DNA of 64,000 bases from CAYQQR01 sp964420035 (GCA_964420035.1 CAYQQR010000001.1:61558-125557), one strand, 5' to 3'; shown: positions 1 to 8,830, numbered from the stretch's first letter. Numbers and translations are program-made. Notes: a model not told the origin generated them from the letters alone.

Positions 1-2056
1 CTATCTGAATGCGGGAGGGAGAAATTTCATCATCCCTGTTCCGGTGCCGCGAAAAATATTCAGCGCTTAACCAGGTAAAGAAAGGAGCACTAAAATCATG
101 AAGGGTCATTTTCCAGGTTTTATGGACCAGGTTGGCCGGGAAGGAATCCGTAATTTTCAAGTCCTGGTAGTATCCCTGAATTACCTTGTAAAGCGCATTT
201 ACAAAAAAGTAAAGGCCTGAGGATTTGGGGCCCTTGAATTTCGTGAAATAGAAGACATTGTTGGTATTGACAAAATATGCCATGGCACCGGTTTCAGCAC
301 AATGCAGGTAGGACTGATTGTATGGATCAGTGTGAATTTCAAAGGTCAACCTGCTTGATTTCCCTTTAGTATTGAACATGAAGCACAACCTTCTTCCCGG
401 CACAAAATCAAAAGCTTCTTTTAACAGCTTATCCGAAGTGATCCTGGAGATTCGGTCGTTTTCTTCAGGATAGCCAAAGGATAAAAATTTACTTTTGTCC
501 TTTCCATGTAAGATGTAGAAGGAAACAGGATATTTTCGGGTAGCAGAACCTATATAAGGTGTTTCCTGTATCTGAAAATGCAAATGGGGATAAGGAGAAC
601 GCCCCGAATTACCACACCGGGCCAGAACCTGACCTGTAGAAACCCTGTCCCCTGCACGTACATTAATGCTCCCCTTTTTCAAGTGGCTCAATTTTGAATA
701 TAAATGATCATCGTGTTTGATTATTACGGTGTTCCCCCAGTTTTCTTCAAGATTAATTTCACCCACCCGATTGTCTTTTACCTGGTCCTGAATGGTTTCA
801 ATGGTTCCCGGTCCGGGAGCCAGTATCTGACGACCATAGCAAAAATAGTCTTCATGCTTGTTACCCTCATTTTTATACTGTTTGTCATTACGTCCAAGGA
901 TTACGAAATCCCAGGCATAGCGCCACTCATCTTTATGGGTGTATTTTCCGTTAAATGCCTGTGAAACCGACCAGGTTCCGTAAAAAGGAAGAAGCAGTTG
1001 ATGTTTTCCCTGCCCTTGAAAACGTTTCCGGTTCAGAAAATGATTGTAAAGGTTTTTTTCCGGGACAAATTCCTGTACGTACACTTCTTTTAAACCCTCA
1101 GAGGGATGTGTCCTGTATTTCAGCGCATACAGGTAAAGTAAAACAATTATATTAAATGGCAGAGAATAAACCGGCAGTCCAATGATGGACAACACACCGT
1201 TAAGACTAACTGTGACCAGTGCAACCACAGGGATCAGTATAACCACCCAAACATATGAACGAATGCCCGGTACAACAAAGTATCCACCTATGGCTATAGC
1301 GGTTAGAATGTAGTTGAATCCAATATAACTGTAATTCAGATCGGTAAGATCGGCACCAATAAATGTATAGAAAAGATAAGCTGAAAAAAATCCCAGGAAG
1401 GAAAGGGTCCAGGCAATCCGGGAATAGATCAGAATGCCAATGGAAATGATGACCCCGGAAAACACACTGAATTGAAAAAAAATGGCACCAAGGGAAATAA
1501 AATATATCCTCAATGTTCGTGGAATGGCCAAATGGTTCCACCATTCATAGATTTGCACGAGTTTATTGCCCCCGAGCATGTACAGATCGTTAAGCTTAAA
1601 GATTGCCCGCGTACTCAATCCAAGAGCATCAAACTGTGAAGCGGACAACAAAAGGGTCCATACACCAAAAAGGAATGGGATGCTGAGATAGGGCAAACCG
1701 TATTTAGTAAGTATTCCCTGGAATAAAAGGGTCACGAACAAAGTAAAAATACCGCCCAGGATAATGAGAAGCGTTAATTCAATACAAGGCTCATAGTTGA
1801 TGCCCAGACCCAGGCCCACCAGAAGGGCATTGAATCCATAATGGCCCTCCCGGATCATATAGGCACTCATGCGCATCAGGGAGGCAACTAAATTGGCAGT
1901 AAGTACACTCAGCAGACCGTACAAACCTGTATATACATCAAAGAAGGTAACGAAGACCAGAATTCCGGAAAATAACAGATTTCTTGAGAAAAAAACCTGC
2001 GAATAACCGCGGGCAAGTGATTTCAGGAAAGTTATTGTTGTTAATTTTTCCTGCAT
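1..2056 (-). CDS. Urea transporter-M23 peptidase fusion protein (3' end outside window)
   Basis: The reading frame is open from the ATG at 2056 down to base 1, so the C-terminus lies outside the window. Residues 1 to about 300 are a polytopic membrane domain of the urea transporter (UT) family, with the family-like segment YGFNALLVGLGLG near residue 75. After a linker, residues about 355-500 form an M23 (LytM-type) peptidase domain with PHLHFQI (H491 and H493) and VIIKH upstream. The first zinc-ligand region reads RYAWD, so the usual His of HxxxD is not at its normal place; the nearest His is H374 in THKDEW. The protein would be inner-membrane with a periplasmic hydrolase-like domain. It begins 5 bases after the stop of the PLP decarboxylase, so it is the last gene seen of that operon. 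UT-M23 fusions occur in Bacteroidota; whether this copy is catalytic is uncertain. Confidence 0.85.
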   Translation of the reverse strand, partial: MQEKLTTITFLKSLARGYSQVFFSRNLLFSGILVFVTFFDVYTGLYGLLSVLTANLVASLMRMSAYMIREGHYGFNALLVGLGLGINYEPCIELTLLIILGGIFTLFVTLLFQGILTKYGLPYLSIPFLFGVWTLLLSASQFDALGLSTRAIFKLNDLYMLGGNKLVQIYEWWNHLAIPRTLRIYFISLGAIFFQFSVFSGVIISIGILIYSRIAWTLSFLGFFSAYLFYTFIGADLTDLNYSYIGFNYILTAIAIGGYFVVPGIRSYVWVVILIPVVALVTVSLNGVLSIIGLPVYSLPFNIIVLLYLYALKYRTHPSEGLKEVYVQEFVPEKNLYNHFLNRKRFQGQGKHQLLLPFYGTWSVSQAFNGKYTHKDEWRYAWDFVILGRNDKQYKNEGNKHEDYFCYGRQILAPGPGTIETIQDQVKDNRVGEINLEENWGNTVIIKHDDHLYSKLSHLKKGSINVRAGDRVSTGQVLARCGNSGRSPYPHLHFQIQETPYIGSATRKYPVSFYILHGKDKSKFLSFGYPEENDRISRITSDKLLKEAFDFVPGRRLCFMFNTKGKSSRLTFEIHTDPYNQSYLHCAETGAMAYFVNTNNVFYFTKFKGPKSSGLYFFVNALYKVIQGYYQDLKITDSFPANLVHKTWKMTLHDFSAPFFTWLSAEYFSRHRNRDDEISPSRIQI

Positions 2057-2061
2057 GCAGC

Positions 2062-3408
2062 TTATTTAAGATGTTCCGGTAATACTTCCTTCGACAGAAT
2101 GTCGTCAAGAGATTCTGCCTTCCGGATCACATGGGGTTGACCTTTCATATCGATCATCACTACATTAGGACGCAGGGTGATAAACTGCAGCCACTGAGTC
2201 ATATTGTATGCACCGACTCTCTTGATAACATAATGATCACCTTTTTTTAGCAATGGGAACGAAACCGCTTCACGGATCACGTCAATATTCATGCACAGCG
2301 GACCGTAAATGCTCATGTCTTCCTGGTGTTCCGACACGGGTTGGGCCGGGTGGATCTCATGTTCATACCAGAAGGAAGTAAACAACAGGTTTACTCCGGT
2401 ATCCACAATCGTTGATCTTCGGCCATCCGATAATCTTTTGTTGGCCAGGACCGTACCCAACAAGTATCCGGCATCATCGATCAGGGCCCGGCCGGTTTCC
2501 AGGATCAGTAAGGGCAGATTGTCGGGTTTAATATTGGAATTCAGCAGGGCGCCGGTAATTGCATCTGCATATTCATCGGGCCCGGGGACAATATCCGTGC
2601 CGGGCAGATAAGAACCTTTCAATGTGTTCCTGGAGGCAAACCCCCCGCCAACATCAATATAGCTTATCTTATGATCAAATTTGTCCATGATGCTGAATGC
2701 AAGATGTGCCAATTTTTCCGTGGCGATTTTGTAGGCATTGGATGTCAGCATGAAGGTGCCGATGTGGGTATGCAGTCCTGTCAACTCCATCCGTTTGTTA
2801 TACATGATCCGGTTCAAAGCATCCCAGGCATCCCCGTTCTCGTAACTGAATCCAAAACGGTCCCATATGGGATAAACCCCGGTATCCATATTGACCCTGA
2901 TGGCAACACGGGGTTTCTTCTCAGTCTTCTGTGCCAATTTGTCAATAGTGAACAATTCATCAAAATGATCGATGTGGATCAGGGAGTTGTTTTTAATGGC
3001 CAGATCCAGATCTTCCCCCGTCTTGTCCGGACCGTTGAATATAATATTGGATCCCTTGACCCCCAGGTGCAGTGCCTTTCTATATTCAAATCCAGACACT
3101 ACCTCTGCCCATGAACCTTCCTGGTGAAAAACCCGGCAAACGGAATCCAGGTAGTTGGTCTTGTATGACCAGGCAAACTGAACTTTGGGATAACGGGAAG
3201 CGAACAGATCCTTAAACTCATTATAGGTTTCCCTGATAGTCTTTTCCGAAAGGACAAAAAGCGGGGACCCATACTGATCCAATAGTCCCTTTACCGATAC
3301 ATTATCAATATGGGTTATCGGTTCTATGCCTGTTTTAAGGCCGAACTTTTCGGGCATTCCCGTTGATAATTTTTTGATGTAGGGCCGCTCAAAAGGTAAT
3401 TTATCCAT
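2062..3408 (-). CDS. PLP-dependent fold-III decarboxylase (LysA/ODC-like)
   Basis: The 448-residue protein belongs to the alanine-racemase-fold group IV decarboxylases, which include diaminopimelate, ornithine and arginine decarboxylases. K83 in AWSYKTNY is the expected PLP Schiff-base lysine, HTHIGT is the barrel histidine motif, DVGGGF is the phosphate-binding glycine run, GPLCMNID matches the GPxCxxxD active-site motif contributed across the dimer, and GAYNMTQW is the C-terminal signature. All key residues are present, so it should be active on an amino acid or a C-terminally exposed D-centre, but the substrate cannot be read from sequence. It sits 12 bases after the ATP-grasp gene and 5 before the UT-M23 gene. 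The context argues against a plain lysine-biosynthesis LysA and for a dedicated pathway. Confidence 0.85.
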   Translation of the reverse strand: MDKLPFERPYIKKLSTGMPEKFGLKTGIEPITHIDNVSVKGLLDQYGSPLFVLSEKTIRETYNEFKDLFASRYPKVQFAWSYKTNYLDSVCRVFHQEGSWAEVVSGFEYRKALHLGVKGSNIIFNGPDKTGEDLDLAIKNNSLIHIDHFDELFTIDKLAQKTEKKPRVAIRVNMDTGVYPIWDRFGFSYENGDAWDALNRIMYNKRMELTGLHTHIGTFMLTSNAYKIATEKLAHLAFSIMDKFDHKISYIDVGGGFASRNTLKGSYLPGTDIVPGPDEYADAITGALLNSNIKPDNLPLLILETGRALIDDAGYLLGTVLANKRLSDGRRSTIVDTGVNLLFTSFWYEHEIHPAQPVSEHQEDMSIYGPLCMNIDVIREAVSFPLLKKGDHYVIKRVGAYNMTQWLQFITLRPNVVMIDMKGQPHVIRKAESLDDILSKEVLPEHLK

Positions 3409-3420
3409 GTGGTTTATTCT

Positions 3421-4467
3421 TTAGTATTCTCCTGTTGTTGATATGGCTTCAAAAGCTTTCAGGTCGCAGATCATATCGTATGAATAGCGAACAAACATTT
3501 TACCTGTATCATATTTGTTATAAGGCTCAATTTCCTTACCCAGGGCAAGCAAGACCAATGCTTCCGGTAAATTCTGCCCGGCTCCGACGGCAAGATATAC
3601 CCAGGCCGGGATCCGGGGATTGATCTCGATTAGGTACAATTCGTCATCGGCATTTCTGATCAACTCCAGCTCCATCCCTCCGCGCCATTTGGTTTCGGCA
3701 ATAACACGGTGGGTAAGGTCCAGCATGTTCTTGTCATCTACAGTGATTCCTCCCCAGGCCTTGCCTTTATCGGTAATATATTGTTTTCTCATGGGGACCG
3801 CGCCCACCGTGTTGCCATGACCGTCACCCAGGGCCACCACATTAACCTCGGTACCTTTAATGAATTCCTGAACAATGATGGGAAGGCCCCATTTGGCCAT
3901 GATCTTATGGTAATACATTATTACCTGTTCATCATTATAAGCCGTATATGCATCATAAAACCGGCCTTTCACAAAAACAGGATATTCAAATTCTTTTTTA
4001 ATCCTTGCGATATCCGAAAGATTAAAAAGCGAAATACTGTTGGGAACAGAAACTTTATACTTTTTGCCAAACTCGGGTAGGTTTTCTTTATGCCTTTCCT
4101 CTAACTGTTGCAGACCGGGCAGGAAAGTTTTTATCCCCATATTCGTTAACTGTGCAGAGGCTTTTATAAAGGTATAGAGCTCCGCATCAAAATTGGGGAT
4201 GAGGAGATCGACAGAAGCTTTATTGTTAATTTCCCGGATGCGCTCCAATACGGCATTGGTTCCTTTCGAAGGATATGGTATCTGATAGGTTTTATCCACC
4301 AGTTCCCTGAGATAAATGCCGGGTTCAAGGCTCTCGTAAGCCAAACCTATTATATAGGGTTCCAGTACCTTTGATTCCCGGATGCCGCGTATGACCGGAA
4401 TGCCCGGACCGGGATTATCCGTATTATTAAGTCCCGTTATAGCGATGTTGACCTTAATTTTCTTCAT
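3421..4467 (-). CDS. ATP-grasp ligase (CarB-like)
   Basis: The protein has 348 residues: an N-terminal Rossmann-like pre-ATP-grasp region starting VNIAITGLNN, then an ATP-grasp fold. Visible motifs are PVFVKGRF (ATP-binding lysine strand), IIVQEFIKGTEVNV (hinge and acidic residues) and LIEINPRIPAW, the classic EINPR Mg/ATP motif. Members of this superfamily form carboxylate-amine or carboxylate-thiol bonds through acyl phosphates, so an amide or peptide ligase is the likely role; CarB itself is about three times longer. The gene overlaps the upstream PqqD gene by 14 bases, implying translational coupling and probably physical partnership. Substrates are unknown. Confidence 0.85.
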   Translation of the reverse strand: MKKIKVNIAITGLNNTDNPGPGIPVIRGIRESKVLEPYIIGLAYESLEPGIYLRELVDKTYQIPYPSKGTNAVLERIREINNKASVDLLIPNFDAELYTFIKASAQLTNMGIKTFLPGLQQLEERHKENLPEFGKKYKVSVPNSISLFNLSDIARIKKEFEYPVFVKGRFYDAYTAYNDEQVIMYYHKIMAKWGLPIIVQEFIKGTEVNVVALGDGHGNTVGAVPMRKQYITDKGKAWGGITVDDKNMLDLTHRVIAETKWRGGMELELIRNADDELYLIEINPRIPAWVYLAVGAGQNLPEALVLLALGKEIEPYNKYDTGKMFVRYSYDMICDLKAFEAISTTGEY

Positions 4468-4708
4468 TTTCCTCGATAAGGTGGTATGTTCTCAGACTTG
4501 ATGTGAAGTCGAGCAAATGACGGTCCAATGTTTCATGGTCAACATCATATTTATCCATCATAATGGACGTAAGCTCCTCCATTGATTTACCTTCCTGTTG
4601 TAAAGCAATAATATCCCGGCCAACCTGGTTCAGGGAAAATGACTCCCCGGTTGAGGGATTGAAAAGAAATCCGGAAGGACTGAGCGCTATATTATCTTTT
4701 ATTTTCAT
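4454..4708 (-). CDS. PqqD-like small protein
   Basis: This 84-residue protein resembles PqqD-family winged-helix domains: an N-terminal strand pair (ALSPSGFLFNPSTGESFSLN), then helices with GRDIIALQQEG and LDRHLLDFTSSLR. PqqD-like domains (RiPP recognition elements) bind peptide leaders and hand them to modifying enzymes, but many Bacteroidota PqqD proteins stand beside sugar- or phospho-transfer genes with no known peptide. Here it precedes and overlaps an ATP-grasp ligase by 14 bases. No convincing precursor peptide gene was found next to it, so its ligand could be a peptide encoded elsewhere or a protein partner. Confidence 0.75.
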   Translation of the reverse strand: MKIKDNIALSPSGFLFNPSTGESFSLNQVGRDIIALQQEGKSMEELTSIMMDKYDVDHETLDRHLLDFTSSLRTYHLIEENEEN

Positions 4709-4809
4709 TGAGATTATTATGAACGTATTCTATAAACATTACAAGGCACATATTGGTATAAACACACATGAACATCAATAAACCCCTATTATTAAACCTT
4801 AATCTATAT

Positions 4810-5757
4810 TTATGAACCACAGTCTCTGTCTTCTTCGGTGAACAGGTCATCTCTCGTGATTCCATACTTTTCCTCTTTCTCAATATTACCATAGGGTTCA
4901 ATATGGATCACAACGTCGTAGATATTATCAATGGCTTTGCGGATACTATACTCAACTTTTTGCCCGATCTCATGGGCCTTATAAACATTCTGGTCTCCAT
5001 CCACTTCCAGGTCGATGGCCACCAGGTAAAACTTGGCGATCTTCCTGATCCTGATCCGGTGTGGATTATGGGCACCCGGAACCTGCTCCACGGCATGGAT
5101 CACGGTACTGTACAAGCCGGGATCATCCACCCCGTCCATCAGATCCCGGTTGGTCTGCATGAAAATCTGAAATGCCACTTTCAAAATCCAGGCACTTACC
5201 AGCAAAGCTGCAACAGAATCAAGAATGGGCATCTCCAGGATAAAGGTGAAGAACAATCCGACCAGTACAGCAAGGGAAATAAGTACGTCATTTTGCATGT
5301 TCCGCGCGTTGGCCCGGAGCATTTCGCTCATACTTTTTTTCCCTCGGCTGTGAAGGTAACGGGCCAGTATGAATTTGGCGAGGATGGAAAAAATGGTCAC
5401 GTGAATAGCAATTATACCAGGCATTTCCCGGGGCGTTCCTTCGATCAGGGCACCTGTGGTTGAAATGGCCAGTTGGGCCCCGGCAAAGGCAATCACAAAA
5501 GACAGGGCCTTGGTGGCCACGGTATCGGCTTTCAAATACCCATAAGGATATCGTTTATCCGGGGGCCTGGCAATAATTCTGGCCGTGAACAAGGTGATCA
5601 GGGAGGTGATGATATCACTTGCCGAGTCAATGCCATCGCCGATAACCGCCAAACTTCCGGAAATCAAACCGACAGAGATCTTAAGTGCAGCCAATAGGGC
5701 ATTTCCGGCAATACTGATCCGGGAAGCCCGGATGATGGTTTTGGCAAAAGCATTCAT
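4810..5757 (-). CDS. Cation diffusion facilitator (CDF) family transporter
   Basis: The 315-residue protein shows the CDF pattern of six membrane helices followed by a cytosolic ferredoxin-like domain (about residues 205-290, including HRIRIRKIAKFYLVAIDLEVDGDQ). In helix II the metal pair DxxxD is present in GIDSASDII. In helix V the usual HxxxD is replaced by NMQND, so the site would be D,D,N,D rather than D,D,H,D. Such changes are linked to altered metal preference in CDF proteins, but which metal is moved here is unknown. It is an inner-membrane proton antiporter by family. It lies 101 bases upstream of the PqqD gene on the same strand and may head that operon. Confidence 0.85.
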   Translation of the reverse strand: MNAFAKTIIRASRISIAGNALLAALKISVGLISGSLAVIGDGIDSASDIITSLITLFTARIIARPPDKRYPYGYLKADTVATKALSFVIAFAGAQLAISTTGALIEGTPREMPGIIAIHVTIFSILAKFILARYLHSRGKKSMSEMLRANARNMQNDVLISLAVLVGLFFTFILEMPILDSVAALLVSAWILKVAFQIFMQTNRDLMDGVDDPGLYSTVIHAVEQVPGAHNPHRIRIRKIAKFYLVAIDLEVDGDQNVYKAHEIGQKVEYSIRKAIDNIYDVVIHIEPYGNIEKEEKYGITRDDLFTEEDRDCGS

Positions 5758-5819
5758 ACCTGCGAACTTAGAAAAAAAGAATATATGAATGTATTAATAC
5801 CAGTTTTACTCCACGAATT

Positions 5820-5908
5820 TTCACCCACCCTCTATATCTCGCTCCCTAAAAATGTATACCAAGTGTCTAGCACGTTGTATACTTTCTTTAGGGGGTGGGG
5901 CGGGTGAA
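5820..5908. repeat. Long imperfect inverted repeat in a divergent intergenic region
   Basis: Bases 5758-6055 separate the CDF gene (minus) from a plus-strand gene and hold no ORF. Within them, TTCACCCACCC at 5820-5830 pairs with CGGGTGAA at 5901-5908 plus neighbouring G-rich sequence, and CCCTAAAAATGTATAC at 5844-5859 pairs imperfectly with GTATACTTTCTTTAGGG at 5877-5893. The loop is 17 bases. It could be a regulatory palindrome for the divergent promoters or a small non-coding repeat element; it lacks the T-run of a simple terminator. Confidence 0.55.
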
Positions 5909-6055
5909 TGAATTAAAAATGGAATGGGTAATTTCCTGTTCCTATAAGATGAATTTAAGTCAAATCGGTGATATTTAAGACTTTGCTGTTAATAACTTGT
6001 TAAAGCTCACGATATTGTGAAATCATGAATCTTAGAATCATATTTTTGCCCTTGC

Positions 6056-6502
6056 ATGAATTATCTCAGGTACATATTGAACCTGTTTTTAATGGTACCA
6101 TTCCTGATGGCATCGGCCGGCATAGGGATATATCTGCATCATTGCAATATGCAGAAAACATCACATGTATCCCTCACAGCCGTAGAATCCTGTTGCCTGC
6201 AAAACAGGGATGCTGGTCCGGATGATTGCTGTGACACCGGCCATAATAAAGAAAGTTTCAGCAATGATATCGAAAAGGATTGTTGCAACACCGACTTTGA
6301 ATACTATAAAATAGAAAACGATTATAAAGTATCCCAGGAGAAAAAAACGGTCCCACCGGTTATCACTGTAAATAACCAATCACCCCGGGCCGATTTAGGA
6401 GCTCAGGCTTCTGTTCAGAAAAAAGGGAACGTCAACCATTATTTTCCCCCTGGATCCTCTTCTTCACCCATCTACATCCGGATTGCCCATTTACGCTTAT
6501 GA
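6056..6502 (+). CDS. HYC_CC_PP family secreted protein, copy 1
   Basis: This is a 148-residue protein with an N-terminal hydrophobic signal or anchor (LNLFLMVPFLMASAGIGIYLHHC). It carries several cysteine pairs (ESCC, DDCC, KDCC), a late PP, and the HHC motif after the hydrophobic segment, which fits the Bacteroidota family named after HYC, CC and PP motifs. These genes usually precede a TonB-dependent receptor and metal-associated proteins, as here: the receptor begins 87 bases downstream and an HMA protein follows. A periplasmic metal-binding or sensing role is inferred from cysteines and context only. A divergent homologue lies at 12324. Confidence 0.7.
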   Translation: MNYLRYILNLFLMVPFLMASAGIGIYLHHCNMQKTSHVSLTAVESCCLQNRDAGPDDCCDTGHNKESFSNDIEKDCCNTDFEYYKIENDYKVSQEKKTVPPVITVNNQSPRADLGAQASVQKKGNVNHYFPPGSSSSPIYIRIAHLRL

Positions 6503-6589
6503 GTTTCTGCACTGTCCTGCACCCCTGCAGGATTAGTCTGATTCTTTCCCCAATCCAGCTATTATAAATCGCATAAGTGTAAATTAACA

Positions 6590-8830
6590 ATGAAAAAATT
6601 AATCCTTTTATTCAGTATCCTATTGTACCCGTTGACCCTCGTGAACCTGAATGCCCAGGAGCATGATCATGAACCGGGGGTCCATGGACGGGTGGTACAG
6701 CTCGGTGCCGACGGGGAAAAGATCCCCCTTGAATTTGTAAATGTATATTGGCTCGGAGCGACCAGGGGAACCATCACCGGTAAAGACGGTCATTTTCACC
6801 TGCCCGGGCGCCGTGAAAGCGAAGCAAAACTTGTCGTCAGCTACATTGGCTTCGAAAATGATACCATTGCGGTTCCCGGCGGCACGGATCATTTTGAGAT
6901 CCTCCTTGAGAAGGCCCGGGAGATAGAAGAAGTAGTTGTTGCCAAAAGGCTGGGGGGGACCATGATCTCAAGGATTCAACCCATGCAGATCTCCACCATC
7001 ACCGAAAAGGGCTTGCAAAAGCTTGCCTGTTGCAACCTTTCGGAGAGTTTTGAGAACAGCGCCACGGTTGATGTGGGCTTCAGCGACGCGGTAACCGGTT
7101 CGAAAAAGATACAGATGCTTGGACTAGACGGAGTCTACAGCCAGATGATGTTTGAAAATATTCCCATACTCCGGGGCCTGGAGGCCGCTTACGGACTCAG
7201 TCATATACCCGGTACCTGGATGGAATCCATACAGGTTTCCAAAGGCACCGCTTCGGTGATGAACGGCTATGAGTCCACCACCGGACAGATCAATCTGGAA
7301 TACCGGAAGCCCCAGGATTCCGAACCTCTATACGTCAACCTGTATGGAAACAGCAAAGGACGCCTGGAGGCTAATTTTCACAGCGCTGTTCCGGTGGGGG
7401 AGAAATTAGCAACTATGCTGCTGGGACATATCTCGATGACAGGAACCAAACACGATAAAAACCAGGACGGATTCCTGGATATTCCACTCTCCCAACAGAT
7501 AAATCTTTTTAACCGGTGGAAATATACCGGGGAACGTTCCAGTGCTCAATTCGGACTGTCTTATCTGGATGAAACACGCGACGGGGGACAGGTTGATTAT
7601 GATCATGATGAAGATATCAGGACCAACGGTTTGTACGGGACCAGTATACACTCCAGGAGGTACCATGCCTATGGTAAATACGGGATCAGCTATCCCTCCA
7701 AACCCTATCAAAGCATAGGTTTTATAGGATCATTCACCCGGCACGAACAGGATTCCTATTTTGGGAATAACGATTATACGGGTGAGCAGACCAGCGGGTA
7801 TTTCAACATGATCTACCAGGGGATCCTGGGAACCACGGCTCATAAGATCAACGGAGGTTTCAGTTTTACCTATGATCATATTATGGAAAGCTATGACAGT
7901 CTGAGCTTTGACAGGCAAGAGTATGTCCCGGGCATATTCGGGCAGTATACCTATTCCGACCTGGAAAACTGGACCGTGATAGTGGGCATACGCCTGGATT
8001 ATAATTCGCATCACGGACTCTTGTATACACCCAGGCTGCATAGCAAATACGATTTCGATGAAAACACCATTCTGCGCGCTACCCTGGGTAAAGCTTACCG
8101 CTCACCCAACATCTTTTCTGAAAACCAGCGTTACCTGGTAAGCTCCAGGAACATGATCATTCAGGAAGAACCTGAGATCGAAGAAGCCTGGAACATGGGA
8201 TTGAACCTGACCCGTCATTTTCCCCTGGCCGGGCAGAGGGAAGCCGTATTCAGCGTGGATTTTTACAGGACCCGGTTTGTAAAACAACTTATCGTTGATG
8301 CCGACCAAAGTGCACGGGCCGTATACTTTTATAATCTTGACGGTACATCCTATTCCAATGCCTTGCAGGCAGATTTCCTCGTGCAGCCCCTGAACGGCCT
8401 GGAAATTAACCTGGCCTACCGGCTGAACGATGTACATGCCACCTACAATGGAGCATTGAAAGAAGTTCCCCTGGTGGGCAGGCACAAGGGATTGTTTTCC
8501 CTTGGTTATGCAACCCGGTTTGAAATCTGGCAGGTGGATTTTACCGGTCAGTGGACCGGCAGCGCGCACCTGCCCAATACCGGGGATAATCCACCGGAGT
8601 ATCAGCGGGGTAAAAGATCGCCCGACTTTTTCATGATCCATGCCCAGCTGACCAGGCGTTTTAAGCATTTTGATGTCTATGCGGGTGGTGAAAACCTCCT
8701 CGACTTCAGGCAGGAGGATCCCATTGTTGCAGCAGACGATCCCTTCGGGGAATATTTCGATGCCTCCATGATATGGGGTCCGCTGAGCGGAAGAATGTTC
8801 TACGCGGGATTAAGAATAAGTATTGAATAA
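6590..8830 (+). CDS. TonB-dependent outer-membrane receptor, likely metal-related
   Basis: The 746-residue protein has a signal peptide (KLILLFSILLYPLTLVNLNAQ), a carboxypeptidase-regulatory-like beta domain (about 30-112, ending FEILLEKAREIEEVVV), a plug domain (about 120-230, with LGLDGVYSQMMFENIPI and STTGQINLEYRKP) and a 22-strand-type barrel ending in an aromatic-rich last strand. It imports a ligand across the outer membrane using TonB energy. The plug contains an unusual CC pair (LACCNLSES). The neighbouring HYC_CC_PP and HMA genes suggest a metal or metal chelate, most likely copper, as ligand; that is inference. There is no SusD partner, so it is not a polysaccharide locus. It lies in one plus-strand run with the HMA gene 19 bases downstream. 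Confidence 0.9.
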   Translation: MKKLILLFSILLYPLTLVNLNAQEHDHEPGVHGRVVQLGADGEKIPLEFVNVYWLGATRGTITGKDGHFHLPGRRESEAKLVVSYIGFENDTIAVPGGTDHFEILLEKAREIEEVVVAKRLGGTMISRIQPMQISTITEKGLQKLACCNLSESFENSATVDVGFSDAVTGSKKIQMLGLDGVYSQMMFENIPILRGLEAAYGLSHIPGTWMESIQVSKGTASVMNGYESTTGQINLEYRKPQDSEPLYVNLYGNSKGRLEANFHSAVPVGEKLATMLLGHISMTGTKHDKNQDGFLDIPLSQQINLFNRWKYTGERSSAQFGLSYLDETRDGGQVDYDHDEDIRTNGLYGTSIHSRRYHAYGKYGISYPSKPYQSIGFIGSFTRHEQDSYFGNNDYTGEQTSGYFNMIYQGILGTTAHKINGGFSFTYDHIMESYDSLSFDRQEYVPGIFGQYTYSDLENWTVIVGIRLDYNSHHGLLYTPRLHSKYDFDENTILRATLGKAYRSPNIFSENQRYLVSSRNMIIQEEPEIEEAWNMGLNLTRHFPLAGQREAVFSVDFYRTRFVKQLIVDADQSARAVYFYNLDGTSYSNALQADFLVQPLNGLEINLAYRLNDVHATYNGALKEVPLVGRHKGLFSLGYATRFEIWQVDFTGQWTGSAHLPNTGDNPPEYQRGKRSPDFFMIHAQLTRRFKHFDVYAGGENLLDFRQEDPIVAADDPFGEYFDASMIWGPLSGRMFYAGLRISIE

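Noticed and set aside
1206..1544. 112-codon minus-strand ORF within the urea-transporter region
   Set aside because: It is out of frame with the long UT-M23 reading frame, which has clear family motifs, so it is a shadow.
6041..6048. TATTTTTG box matching the Bacteroidota -7 promoter consensus before the HYC_CC_PP gene
   Set aside because: It lies only 8 bases before the ATG at 6056, so a transcript would have almost no leader. A similar T-rich run precedes the gene at 12324 and probably reflects AT-rich upstream sequence.
8102..8668. 188-codon minus-strand ORF inside the TonB receptor gene
   Set aside because: It runs antisense to a clear outer-membrane receptor, has no domain, and its composition follows from the codons of the real gene.
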